A stretch of DNA of 15,951 bases from CAYLZW01 sp964388085 (GTDB taxonomy: Bacteria > Myxococcota > UBA727 > CAYLZW01): assembly GCA_964388085.1 (NCBI GenBank), contig CAYLZW010000116.1:1-15951 (forward strand). Reading direction: 5' to 3'. Of this stretch, positions 1 to 6,581 are shown one piece after another. The stretch's first letter is position 1. Each line of letters begins with the position of its first letter. Both the position numbers and the translations under genes were made by a program. The notes under the pieces are model-generated. The model made no database searches. It was not told the DNA's origin and saw nothing but the letters and a program-made list of their open reading frames with translations.

Positions 1-1961
1 CGTCGACGAGGGAGAAGGCGCCGAGATGGGCCTGAAGCCGACGTTTGACGACGAGGGGCTTCAATGAGGCTCCCTCGTCGACGAGGGAGAAGGCCTCGGC
101 GGCCGACACGCCCCCCGTCGCCGAGGAGCCCGCGGCTTCAATGAGGCTCCCTCGTCGACGAGGGAGAAGGTCCGGGCTTCCGGGCTCTGGCTCACCGCTC
201 TCGATGTCTTGCTTCAATGAGGCTCCCTCGTCGACGAGGGAGAAGGGTGTGCCCGACTCGGTGCTGCAGCAGCTCATCGGGCACAGCTTCAATGAGGCTC
301 CCTCGTCGACGAGGGAGAAGGCGGCGACGAGCAAGGGCGACGACGAGAAGAAGCGCAGGCCGCTTCAATGAGGCTCCCTCGTCGACGAGGGAGAAGGGAC
401 GTACGCGCGGCCGCTGCTCGGATCTGGCGGCAGCGGGCTTCAATGAGGCTCCCTCGTCGACGAGGGAGAAGGATCGCCGACGTGCGCCGGTTGCGCGACT
501 TCTACACCACGCTTCAATGAGGCTCCCTCGTCGACGAGGGAGAAGGCACCGTGACCCCCGCCGCCCCGCGGCCGATCAAGAACGAGCTTCAATGAGGCTC
601 CCTCGTCGACGAGGGAGAAGGAGCGCCGGCCCTTCTGGGTGGCGCGGACCTTGACCCGGCTTCAATGAGGCTCCCTCGTCGACGAGGGAGAAGGCAGCCG
701 TCGTTGACGCTGACGTGTACGCGTATCTCGCTTCAATGAGGCTCCCTCGTCGACGAGGGAGAAGGCGCAGGCGCTCCCGCCCGTCCCAGAGCGTGCTTCA
801 ATGAGGCTCCCTCGTCGACGAGGGAGAAGGGAAGTGGGGCAGTAGCGACGAGGCGCGCGCCCTCCAGGCTTCAATGAGGCTCCCTCGTCGACGAGGGAGA
901 AGGCGAAAGAGGACGTCGCCGAGAACACCGACATCGAGGCCATGCTTCAATGAGGCTCCCTCGTCGACGAGGGAGAAGGCAGCTGTGAAGCGAGGAAGAG
1001 TCGGACGCCGAACTCCCTCTGCTTCAATGAGGCTCCCTCGTCGACGAGGGAGAAGGCGCGCTTGGTGGCGTGCAGGGTGTCGGCGCCAGCAAAGCGGCTT
1101 CAATGAGGCTCCCTCGTCGACGAGGGAGAAGGGCGTCGTCGGGTGGTGCGCCTAGCCCTCTCACACCGATGGCTTCAATGAGGCTCCCTCGTCGACGAGG
1201 GAGAAGGGCGACAATCTTGAGTGGGCCGGCGTTCTCTACCATATCGGCTTCAATGAGGCTCCCTCGTCGACGAGGGAGAAGGGCGATGGGCTCGCCGGCG
1301 CTGTGCCCAACGATGACGTCGCTTCAATGAGGCTCCCTCGTCGACGAGGGAGAAGGAAGTCGCAGCACCCGCACTCGACGCAGGCGGCCCCGAACTCGTT
1401 GCTTCAATGAGGCTCCCTCGTCGACGAGGGAGAAGGGCGCGACCCGTCCGACGAGACACCGGAGCACATCCAATGACCCCGCTTCAATGAGGCTCCCTCG
1501 TCGACGAGGGAGAAGGGACGCGCGGAAGGTAAAGAGGAAGGCACCGATTTGCGCGCTTCAATGAGGCTCCCTCGTCGACGAGGGAGAAGGCCGAGCGTGA
1601 ACGAGGACGGCGGCGAGGTGCCACCGGACCCAGCTTCAATGAGGCTCCCTCGTCGACGAGGGAGAAGGGGCACGGAGTTTCGGTATCGTTGAATGTCTTG
1701 CGCTTCAATGAGGCTCCCTCGTCGACGAGGGAGAAGGGCTGACGGCCGACCAGAAGCGGCAGGGTGCGCTCGCCATCGTGCTTCAATGAGGCTCCCTCGT
1801 CGACGAGGGAAAAGGCGTCGAGCGATGCCAGCAGGCGCTCGGCCTGGCGCTCGGCTTCAATGAGGCTCCCTCGTCGACGAGGGAAAAGGCATCAAGCGCA
1901 GCGAGGCGCTGAAGGTCCTGCAGGAGCTTCAATGAGGCTCCCTCGTCGACGAGGGAAAAGG
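1..1961 (-). CRISPR. Type I-G CRISPR array, 27 repeats / 26 spacers (left end cut)
   Basis: A 36-nt direct repeat recurs at 58, 135, 211, 286, 362, 437, 511, 586, 659, 730, 795, 868, 944, 1021, 1097, 1172, 1247, 1321, 1401, 1481, 1555, 1633, 1702, 1780, 1854 and 1926, plus the last 18 nt of another copy at 1-18. Read on the plus strand, the unit is GCTTCAATGAGG, then the perfect 20-nt palindrome CTCCCTCGTCGACGAGGGAG, then AAGG. The palindrome folds as an 8-bp stem with a TCGA loop. The 26 spacers are all different, mostly 35-44 nt, with outliers of 29 nt (766-794) and 33 nt (1669-1701). On the minus strand the repeat ends in ATTGAAGC, the usual 8-nt 5' handle type of class 1 crRNAs. I therefore infer leftward transcription with the leader at the cas2 side. 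The array continues beyond the left edge. Confidence 0.98.
1780..1961 (-). repeat. Leader-proximal run of three variant repeats
   Basis: The repeats starting at 1780, 1854 and 1926 all end GGGAAAAGG instead of GGGAGAAGG, a single G-to-A change at repeat position 32 on the plus strand. All the other complete repeats read as the consensus. The change removes the outermost base pair of the DNA palindrome, but in the minus-strand RNA it converts C-G to U-G, so the hairpin can still close by wobble. A contiguous run at the cas2 end fits a mutation in the first repeat that was copied with each later spacer insertion. Confidence 0.85.
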
Positions 1962-2146
1962 AGGTTCCCGCTAAGTCCGCGAAACTACAAGCCCGATCCG
2001 CCCCACCGCGAGCGTCACCCCCTGAGAGGGGTCCCACACCACGCGCCGGCGGCGCAGAAGGCGCAAAAAGTCGTGCGTTTTCAGTTGTCAAAGAGCTCGC
2101 GAGCGCCTCCCTGGAGGGCTCTCGCGGCCGCGGCGCTCGCGGCGTT
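1962..2146 (-). promoter_or_regulatory. Putative CRISPR leader
   Basis: This non-coding stretch of about 185 bp lies between the last repeat and the cas2 stop codon. The minus-strand orientation of the crRNA handle places the leader here. It includes a TTGACA hexamer on the minus strand (2086-2091), inside the least GC-rich part (about 2065-2095), which could be a -35 element. I cannot find a convincing -10 at 17 nt. A short inverted repeat, CCCCT-GAG-AGGGG, lies at 2019-2031, about 58 bp from the first repeat. Leaders of several type I systems carry such symmetries for integrase or host-factor binding. The role here is inference. Confidence 0.6.
2099..2140 (-). terminator. Inverted repeat just downstream of cas2
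   Basis: GCGAGCGCC at 2099-2107 is perfectly complementary to GGCGCTCGC at 2132-2140, and the 24-nt interior has its own small symmetry (CCTCC-CT-GGAGG). The structure begins 7 bp past the cas2 stop, so it could end or attenuate the cas transcript before the array. There is no following T tract, so an intrinsic terminator is not proven. It could instead be part of the leader. Confidence 0.35.
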
Positions 2147-2434
2147 CTACGCGATGATGGCCCCTCGAGGGGGTGGACGGAAAGCGGCCCCCAGCCACGT
2201 GACCGACTTGGGCGCTCGGCCGTCGCCGGGACCGAGGTGGAGGAACAGCACCTGATCGGTACCTTCGTCGAGGAGGGGGTCGAGGGCAGCCTTGAGCCGC
2301 GCGAGCTGCGGGGCGCTGAGCTCGCACCAGAAGACGGAGAACTGGAGCCGTGTGCCATAGCCCTCGAGCGCCTCCGCGATCTTGGTTCGCCGCTTGTCGT
2401 CGGAGATGTCGTACGTGATGACATACACGTCCAC
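2147..2434 (-). CDS. cas2: CRISPR-associated endoribonuclease-fold protein Cas2
   Basis: This 95-residue protein has the usual Cas2 size and the N-terminal beta strand and motif VYVITYDISDDKRR, including the conserved metal-site Asp (residue 9), followed by ALEGYGTRLQFSVFWCEL, typical of the ferredoxin-like Cas2 fold. Cas2 dimers bridge two Cas1 dimers to form the spacer integrase; the Cas2 nuclease site is usually dispensable for this. Translation is read from GTG at 2432-2434, 7 nt after the Cas4-Cas1 stop codon, which implies coupled expression. It is the last cas gene before the leader and array, the standard position in I-G loci. No upstream ATG extends the conserved N-terminus, so the GTG start is well supported. 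Confidence 0.96.
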   Translation of the reverse strand: MDVYVITYDISDDKRRTKIAEALEGYGTRLQFSVFWCELSAPQLARLKAALDPLLDEGTDQVLFLHLGPGDGRAPKSVTWLGAAFRPPPRGAIIA

Positions 2435-2441
2435 GGCGGCC

Positions 2442-4124
2442 TCAGCGAGTGCGGAAAGAGGGCATGGCGTCGATCTCGCCGGTGAGCGCCCGCGCGAGCA
2501 GGCGCGCTTGCACCGAGAGGACCTGCCGGTACGTGATGCGATAGCCGAACAGCGGGTGCGTGATGCTCTCCGACATGCGCCGCTCGTACGCGACGATGAG
2601 CGCCTTTCGCGCCTTCGCGGTCATCGCCACGGCCTGTCCGGTGTGCTGAAAGCCATCGGGCGCGACCTCGGCGCGCCGGATGACTCCGAGGACCACCGAG
2701 TCCACGACGAGCGGCCGAAAGGGCTCCATGAGATCGAGCGCCATGGACGGTCGCCCGTGATGGGGCGTGTGGTAGACGCCGAGGTAGGCGTCGAGCCCCG
2801 CCGTCCGCACGGCGAGCAGGCAGTCGCGCGTCAACAACCCGCTCGCGAACGAGATCATCGCGTTCGTCGCATCGCGTGGCGGGCGCCGGGTACGCCCGTG
2901 CATCAGGAACGCCTCATCGTCACGGCCGCAGAGCGCGGAGAAGACCTCCCAGAAGCGCTTGGCGCCCTCCCCCTCCTTCGCGAGCAAAACGGCAGGTGAC
3001 TGCACCTCGAGGCATTCGCCCGAGAGGCGCTTCATTCGCTCGAGAGTGCCGGCGTCGGCATCACCATTGCGGCGCAGCATCGTGCGCTGGTTGGCGATTT
3101 TGTCGGCGATGAGCACGCGCGCGATGGCCAGCGCACGCTCGCCGCCATGTGCGCTGAATTGCGCCATACGAACATAGACCGCGCGATTGTCGACGCCGTG
3201 CGCCAAGCCGTAGACCCGGCCGCCGCCGGACATGAAGCAGACGGGGATCTCGGCTTCCATGCACGCGCGGAGCGCCTGCGTCGACATCTGCGCGGTGCCG
3301 ATGATGGCGACATGGCTCGTGCGGGACAGGCCGATCGTCACCTTCTCTTCGGCGCTCGACTCGGGCGGCACCACCTGGAGCGACCTGCCTTTCACTCCGA
3401 CGCGCGCGCCCGGGATCGTGATGTAGGCCGGCCTGGCGTCGCTCGCCTCGGGCACGACGCGACGAATGGCTTCGCCCGGCTCCCACACCGCCCGGCCCGT
3501 GAGCGCCGAGACCTCGTCCGGCTGGCAGAGCACATTCAATGAGCAGCCGCGGCACTTCGGCGAGTCCACCAACGGCGGCGGCGCGAGCGGAGACAGCAGC
3601 GTGCGCCGGGCGGCGTCTACCTCCGCCAGCGCCCGCGCCACGACGTCGTCGGTGAGCGGCAGCCGCACGCGCCGGCGCTCCGCCCGGTAGTAGGCGGCGA
3701 TCTCGTCGACTTGATAGCCGGCGTCCCGCAGGAGGAGCGCCTGGAGCGCGATCTGCACCTCGTCCGCCGGCCACAGACCGCCCTCCTTCGGCGGCCGCCC
3801 CTTCTTCGTGTCCACCGGCAGGACGGCGCCGCCCTCCCCCTCCTCCGCCAGGTCGAGCTTGCCGGAGACGCCGAGCGTGCGGGACGAGAGCCAGAGCGAG
3901 CGGGCGTGCCAAGGCTCGTCTCCGTCCTCGGGCGCGGGCAGCTTCCCGCCGGGGACGCTGACGCGGCTATGAGCCGCCTCACCCTGGATGGTGTGCTCAT
4001 TGTGCTGGAAGAGCCCGGCCTTCTCTTCGAGCCAGAACAGCCGCGGGCAGAACGTGTGCGCGTTCACCGCCCGTACCGCGAGCAGGTCGTCCTCGTCATC
4101 GTTCAATGGAAGCTCGTCGGACAT
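2442..4124 (-). CDS. cas4-cas1: Cas4-Cas1 fusion protein (spacer acquisition)
   Basis: A 560-residue fusion if started at the ATG at 4122-4124. Residues 20-205 form a Cas4 RecB-like nuclease: Cys26 (TFCPRLFW) plus Cys191, Cys194 and Cys200 (KCRGCSLNVLC) can ligate a 4Fe-4S cluster, and GKLDL (Asp91), VDTKKG (Asp105, Lys107) and the Gln near 124 match the RecB catalytic motifs. Residues 235-560 form Cas1, with EGEGAKRFW (Glu384), H452 in GVYHTP, and ALDLMEPFRP (Asp464, Glu467) as the integrase metal site. Such fusions are a hallmark of subtype I-G, where the Cas4 part trims prespacers at the PAM end and the Cas1 part with Cas2 integrates them. An in-frame GTG at 4181 would add 19 residues. I prefer the ATG because a G-rich Shine-Dalgarno-like tract lies directly upstream and the added residues look non-conserved. 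Confidence 0.96.
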   Translation of the reverse strand: MSDELPLNDDEDDLLAVRAVNAHTFCPRLFWLEEKAGLFQHNEHTIQGEAAHSRVSVPGGKLPAPEDGDEPWHARSLWLSSRTLGVSGKLDLAEEGEGGAVLPVDTKKGRPPKEGGLWPADEVQIALQALLLRDAGYQVDEIAAYYRAERRRVRLPLTDDVVARALAEVDAARRTLLSPLAPPPLVDSPKCRGCSLNVLCQPDEVSALTGRAVWEPGEAIRRVVPEASDARPAYITIPGARVGVKGRSLQVVPPESSAEEKVTIGLSRTSHVAIIGTAQMSTQALRACMEAEIPVCFMSGGGRVYGLAHGVDNRAVYVRMAQFSAHGGERALAIARVLIADKIANQRTMLRRNGDADAGTLERMKRLSGECLEVQSPAVLLAKEGEGAKRFWEVFSALCGRDDEAFLMHGRTRRPPRDATNAMISFASGLLTRDCLLAVRTAGLDAYLGVYHTPHHGRPSMALDLMEPFRPLVVDSVVLGVIRRAEVAPDGFQHTGQAVAMTAKARKALIVAYERRMSESITHPLFGYRITYRQVLSVQARLLARALTGEIDAMPSFRTR

Positions 4125-4125
4125 A

Positions 4126-4134
4126 CCCCCCCCC
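4126..4134 (-). promoter_or_regulatory. G9 homopolymer at the cas4-cas1 translation start
   Basis: Nine consecutive C on the plus strand (G on the minus strand) end 1 nt before the cas4-cas1 ATG. The tract is the only purine-rich Shine-Dalgarno candidate for this start. If translation instead begins at GTG 4181, the tract lies in frame and encodes Gly-Gly-Gly. A run of this length can slip during replication and would then change ribosome-binding spacing or reading frame. That consequence is inference from one sequence. Confidence 0.4.
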
Positions 4135-4235
4135 AAGGTCTCGACTGCGGGTGACGACTTGGACGAGCGCGCCGCGCCCACGATTCATGCGGCGCGACCA
4201 TCGCGGCCGGCGAGCCCGCGCACTTGGCTCAAGCG

Positions 4236-4589
4236 CTACAGGTGCTTCTCGTCGATGCCCAGGATGTACGCGAGGCGCTGCTTCACTTCGTCCATGACCT
4301 CGTCTGTCACACTCCCCAACCTCTGTTTGAACCGCAATGAGCCGTCGACGCAGCGAAGCTGCCACGTGTCCACCACCGACGGCTTGCCGAGGCCGGCCGC
4401 CGCATAGTCGGTAATGGTGACGAAGATCGGGGAGGATCGCGCGCCGCGCGCCTCTGTAATCGGCACGACGGTGGCGAGCCCGAGCTTCGACGTCGGCGTC
4501 AGGACGAGGCACGGCCGCGTCTTCTTCTTCTCGGCGCCCTCGGTCGGGTCGAGCTTCACGACGACGACGTCGCCGGGCTCAGTCTTCAT
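4236..4589 (-). CDS. PemK/MazF-family toxin (mRNA endonuclease)
   Basis: A 117-residue protein that opens with PGDVVVVKLDPTEGAEKKKTRPCLVL, the standard MazF/PemK signature, with Arg25-Pro26 in the catalytic loop and VVPIT (Thr45) in the second conserved strand. Family members are SH3-like-fold ribonucleases that cut mRNA and arrest growth when their antitoxin is lost. The length is normal and no key residue is missing, so it looks intact. Its ATG overlaps the end of the upstream AbrB-type antitoxin gene by 11 nt, the usual coupled antitoxin-toxin order. It sits on the cas strand, after csb2 and before cas4-cas1, so it is either cotranscribed with the adaptation genes or drives transcription into them. 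The cleavage specificity cannot be read from sequence. Confidence 0.92.
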   Translation of the reverse strand: MKTEPGDVVVVKLDPTEGAEKKKTRPCLVLTPTSKLGLATVVPITEARGARSSPIFVTITDYAAAGLGKPSVVDTWQLRCVDGSLRFKQRLGSVTDEVMDEVKQRLAYILGIDEKHL

Positions 4590-4830
4590 CCCTGAAGTCC
4601 TCGCCGTCGATGGCGCCCCACGCGTGTTCGGCCTCGTACGACCCGAGCGCCGACTCGAGCCACTCCGTCCTGCGCTCCGCCCGTGAAGGCACGCGCTCCA
4701 GGACGATGCGCCCTTCCGCCGGGTCGCCTACGAAGCGCACCTCGTCCCCCTCCTTCAGGTTCAACATCCGACGGATCTCCCTGGGGATCACGAGCTGGCC
4801 CTTGGCGCTGATGCGGGCGGTGGCTGCCAT
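4579..4830 (-). CDS. AbrB/SpoVT-type (MazE-like) antitoxin
   Basis: An 83-residue protein. Residues 4-45 are a swapped-hairpin AbrB DNA-binding domain (ARISAKGQLVIPREIRRML, then NLKEGDEVRFV), followed by an acidic tail (residues 55-83, rich in Glu/Asp) of the kind that wraps and inhibits PemK/MazF toxins. The ATG at 4828-4830 is chosen over an upstream start because AGGAGG (plus-strand CCTCCT, 4837-4842) lies 6 nt before it. The stop codon overlaps the toxin start. A perfect 12-bp palindrome directly upstream of the ribosome-binding site is a likely autoregulatory operator. By family knowledge the antitoxin, alone or with the toxin, represses this promoter. Confidence 0.9.
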   Translation of the reverse strand: MAATARISAKGQLVIPREIRRMLNLKEGDEVRFVGDPAEGRIVLERVPSRAERRTEWLESALGSYEAEHAWGAIDGEDFRDED

Positions 4831-4836
4831 GGTGGA

Positions 4837-4857
4837 CCTCCTACGTCTTACGTAAGA
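4837..4857 (-). promoter_or_regulatory. Antitoxin RBS and 12-bp palindromic operator candidate
   Basis: TCTTACGTAAGA (4846-4857) is a perfect 12-bp palindrome and is AT-rich compared with its surroundings. It abuts the AGGAGG ribosome-binding site (4837-4842) of the antitoxin gene. This is the typical place for a toxin-antitoxin autorepression site, and AbrB-type domains bind symmetrical AT-rich DNA. Binding itself is inferred. Confidence 0.5.
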
Positions 4858-4903
4858 TGTCATCCCTCCTGCGGGCCGGCAAGCCGATGGGGGGCGCCCA
4901 TGA

Positions 4904-4925
4904 AGGCAGCCCTGAGGGGCTGCCT
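4904..4925 (-). terminator. Hairpin between csb2 and the toxin-antitoxin pair
   Basis: AGGCAGCCC-TGAG-GGGCTGCCT forms a perfect 9-bp GC-rich stem with a 4-nt loop. It lies about 47 bp after the csb2 stop codon and about 74 bp before the antitoxin start. It has no T tract on either strand, so it may be a weak or Rho-assisted terminator, or a transcript-stabilising stem, that partly separates the interference operon from the toxin-antitoxin/adaptation genes. The rest of 4858-4971 shows no coding signal. Confidence 0.4.
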
Positions 4926-4971
4926 GCCAGATCCCTGGGGGCTTCGCCGAGGGCCCGATGCGAACGTGGAT

Positions 4972-6579
4972 CTACGCAGACGCTTCGGGGAGGAAGCAGC
5001 CCAGGCCAAAATGCGCCCCGTAGCCGAGCGCGATGGGCCCGTTCACCGCCCGTGGAAACACAATCCGGAAACCGTAACCGCCGCCGCTCACGCGTCGGCC
5101 GCCGCCCCGTGTGCGCTCGGCGCGGAATTCCAACCAGCGGGTGCGCTTGCCGCCGAGCTGTGTGGCCATCACCGGCGTGATGGACTCCGGCCCCGGAAAG
5201 CCGTTCTCGATGAGAAGCCGACGGAGATCGTGCTCTGGTGAGCCGACCTGGATGCCGTCGAGGTCCACCTTTGCCTTCGCGTGCCGTGTCGGAATGAACG
5301 GAGTCCGGGACACCCAGACTCTCGAGCTCAGGAAGAGCGGGCACTGTCCCTGTCGGAGGTCCGCACCCGCGAAATCCTCCGGCTCACCGAGCCCGAGCAG
5401 AACGAGACGCATATCATGACCGCCACGCCCCCACACCTTGCGCAGCTCATCCATTGCGCGCCGTGCGTCTTGGTCGAACCCCATCTTCGCGTACAGCGTC
5501 ACGTGGGTGACGTGGCCATGAGCGCCGTTCGCCTCCGGGAGGATGAAGGCGTGCTCGTGATCGTCACGCGGCTCTCCATCTGCATCACGACCGGAGAACA
5601 CTGGACCTGCATCCGAGCGACACATCAGCGCGGCGCGCACACGTTCTGCGACGGAGATGGCCTCCGTCAGGCGCGGCGGGACCGCGCTCGTGAGCGCGAA
5701 GCGCGCCGCGGTCGGCGGCTTCGCCGTGCGTGCTGGAGCCGAGAGGGTGGGCGCAAGGTCGAGCAAGCTTCGGGGCCTCACATAATCGACCCAACGTGAT
5801 CCCGGCGCAGCGCTCCATCCCTGGCGCCGCAGGTCTCCCGTGTCGACCTGAAGCGCTTCGAGGAGGGACCCCGGCAACTGCCGGTCAATCTTCTTCTTGT
5901 CCGCCGGTGTGAGCTTCTCCGCGCCTGGGTCCTTCCCCTTCGCGGCGGCATTGCTTTGCTTCTCGTGCAGGCGCCGTGACAGCAACTCTTCGAAGGCCCG
6001 CGCTCGCCAAGCGTTCAACTCAGGCACGGGCGACGGGACGAGCACTCGCACCAGGTCGACGCCGCGGAGAGGCGCTTCACCAGCAGCGAGCGGACGCGTA
6101 CTGAAGCTCGCCTCACAAACCTCCTCGTCCTCCGCCATGCAGCGAGCTTCCACCCAGGACTCCGCGCGCCCGAGGTAGCCAAGGCGCTCGAGCAGGATGT
6201 TTAATCGCCCGCGTTGTTCGTCGCTGAGGACGAGCGTCGGCCACCGCACACAGATCCTGGCGCCGGTCTGCGTTTGAATGAACGTATCAAATACCTTCGT
6301 GGATTTGCCTTGCTCATAGAGCGGCATGTAATGGCGGGTATGCGACAAGGCACCTGGCGGCAAGGCGAGATCCGGCGTCTCACCGGCCAGCAGATCGACG
6401 AGATCGCTCATGGCGGCTGCAGCGATCTCGTTCCGCGCCTTCAGGTGCCAGGTGGCGACGAGCGCCCGCAGCAACCGCCAGGGCGAGGGGGGCCACTCCA
6501 CGACGCCTTCGTTGACGTGGTGGTCCCATGGCGTCGCATGGTAGCGACCGGTCAACAGCTGCAGCTCTAGCTGAATCAT
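4972..6579 (-). CDS. csb2: Csb2, type I-G Cas5-Cas6-like crRNA-processing subunit
   Basis: A 535-residue protein whose N-terminus (GRYHATPWDHHVNEGVVEWP, then PSPWRLLRALVATWHLKAR) is the diagnostic Csb2/GSU0054 signature of subtype I-G. The C-terminal GPIALGYGAHFGLGCFLP is a glycine-rich loop of the RAMP/Cas6 type. Csb2 is regarded as a Cas5-Cas6 fusion: it binds the crRNA 5' end, and the Cas6-like half cleaves the repeat transcript and stays with the complex. Residues 210-240 are Lys/Asp-rich and probably a surface linker. The ATG follows the csb1 stop codon by only 2 nt, and the purine-rich end of csb1 (GGGGGAG) supplies the ribosome-binding site, so translation is coupled to csb1. I cannot name its catalytic residues with certainty from sequence alone. 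Confidence 0.95.
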   Translation of the reverse strand: MIQLELQLLTGRYHATPWDHHVNEGVVEWPPSPWRLLRALVATWHLKARNEIAAAAMSDLVDLLAGETPDLALPPGALSHTRHYMPLYEQGKSTKVFDTFIQTQTGARICVRWPTLVLSDEQRGRLNILLERLGYLGRAESWVEARCMAEDEEVCEASFSTRPLAAGEAPLRGVDLVRVLVPSPVPELNAWRARAFEELLSRRLHEKQSNAAAKGKDPGAEKLTPADKKKIDRQLPGSLLEALQVDTGDLRRQGWSAAPGSRWVDYVRPRSLLDLAPTLSAPARTAKPPTAARFALTSAVPPRLTEAISVAERVRAALMCRSDAGPVFSGRDADGEPRDDHEHAFILPEANGAHGHVTHVTLYAKMGFDQDARRAMDELRKVWGRGGHDMRLVLLGLGEPEDFAGADLRQGQCPLFLSSRVWVSRTPFIPTRHAKAKVDLDGIQVGSPEHDLRRLLIENGFPGPESITPVMATQLGGKRTRWLEFRAERTRGGGRRVSGGGYGFRIVFPRAVNGPIALGYGAHFGLGCFLPEASA

Positions 6580-6581
6580 GG

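Noticed and set aside
45..2424. Many overlapping open frames on both strands through the CRISPR array, encoding repeated FNEAPSSTREK, MRLPRRRGRR or LVDEGASLK peptides
   Set aside because: They are translations of the 36-nt repeat, which has no stop codon in several frames. No RBS or protein-like conservation supports them.
3535..3543. TTCAATGAG within cas4-cas1, resembling the CRISPR repeat start; considered as a stray repeat or CreA-like guide
   Set aside because: Only 9 nt match, it lies in the conserved Cys-cluster coding region, and no palindrome follows.
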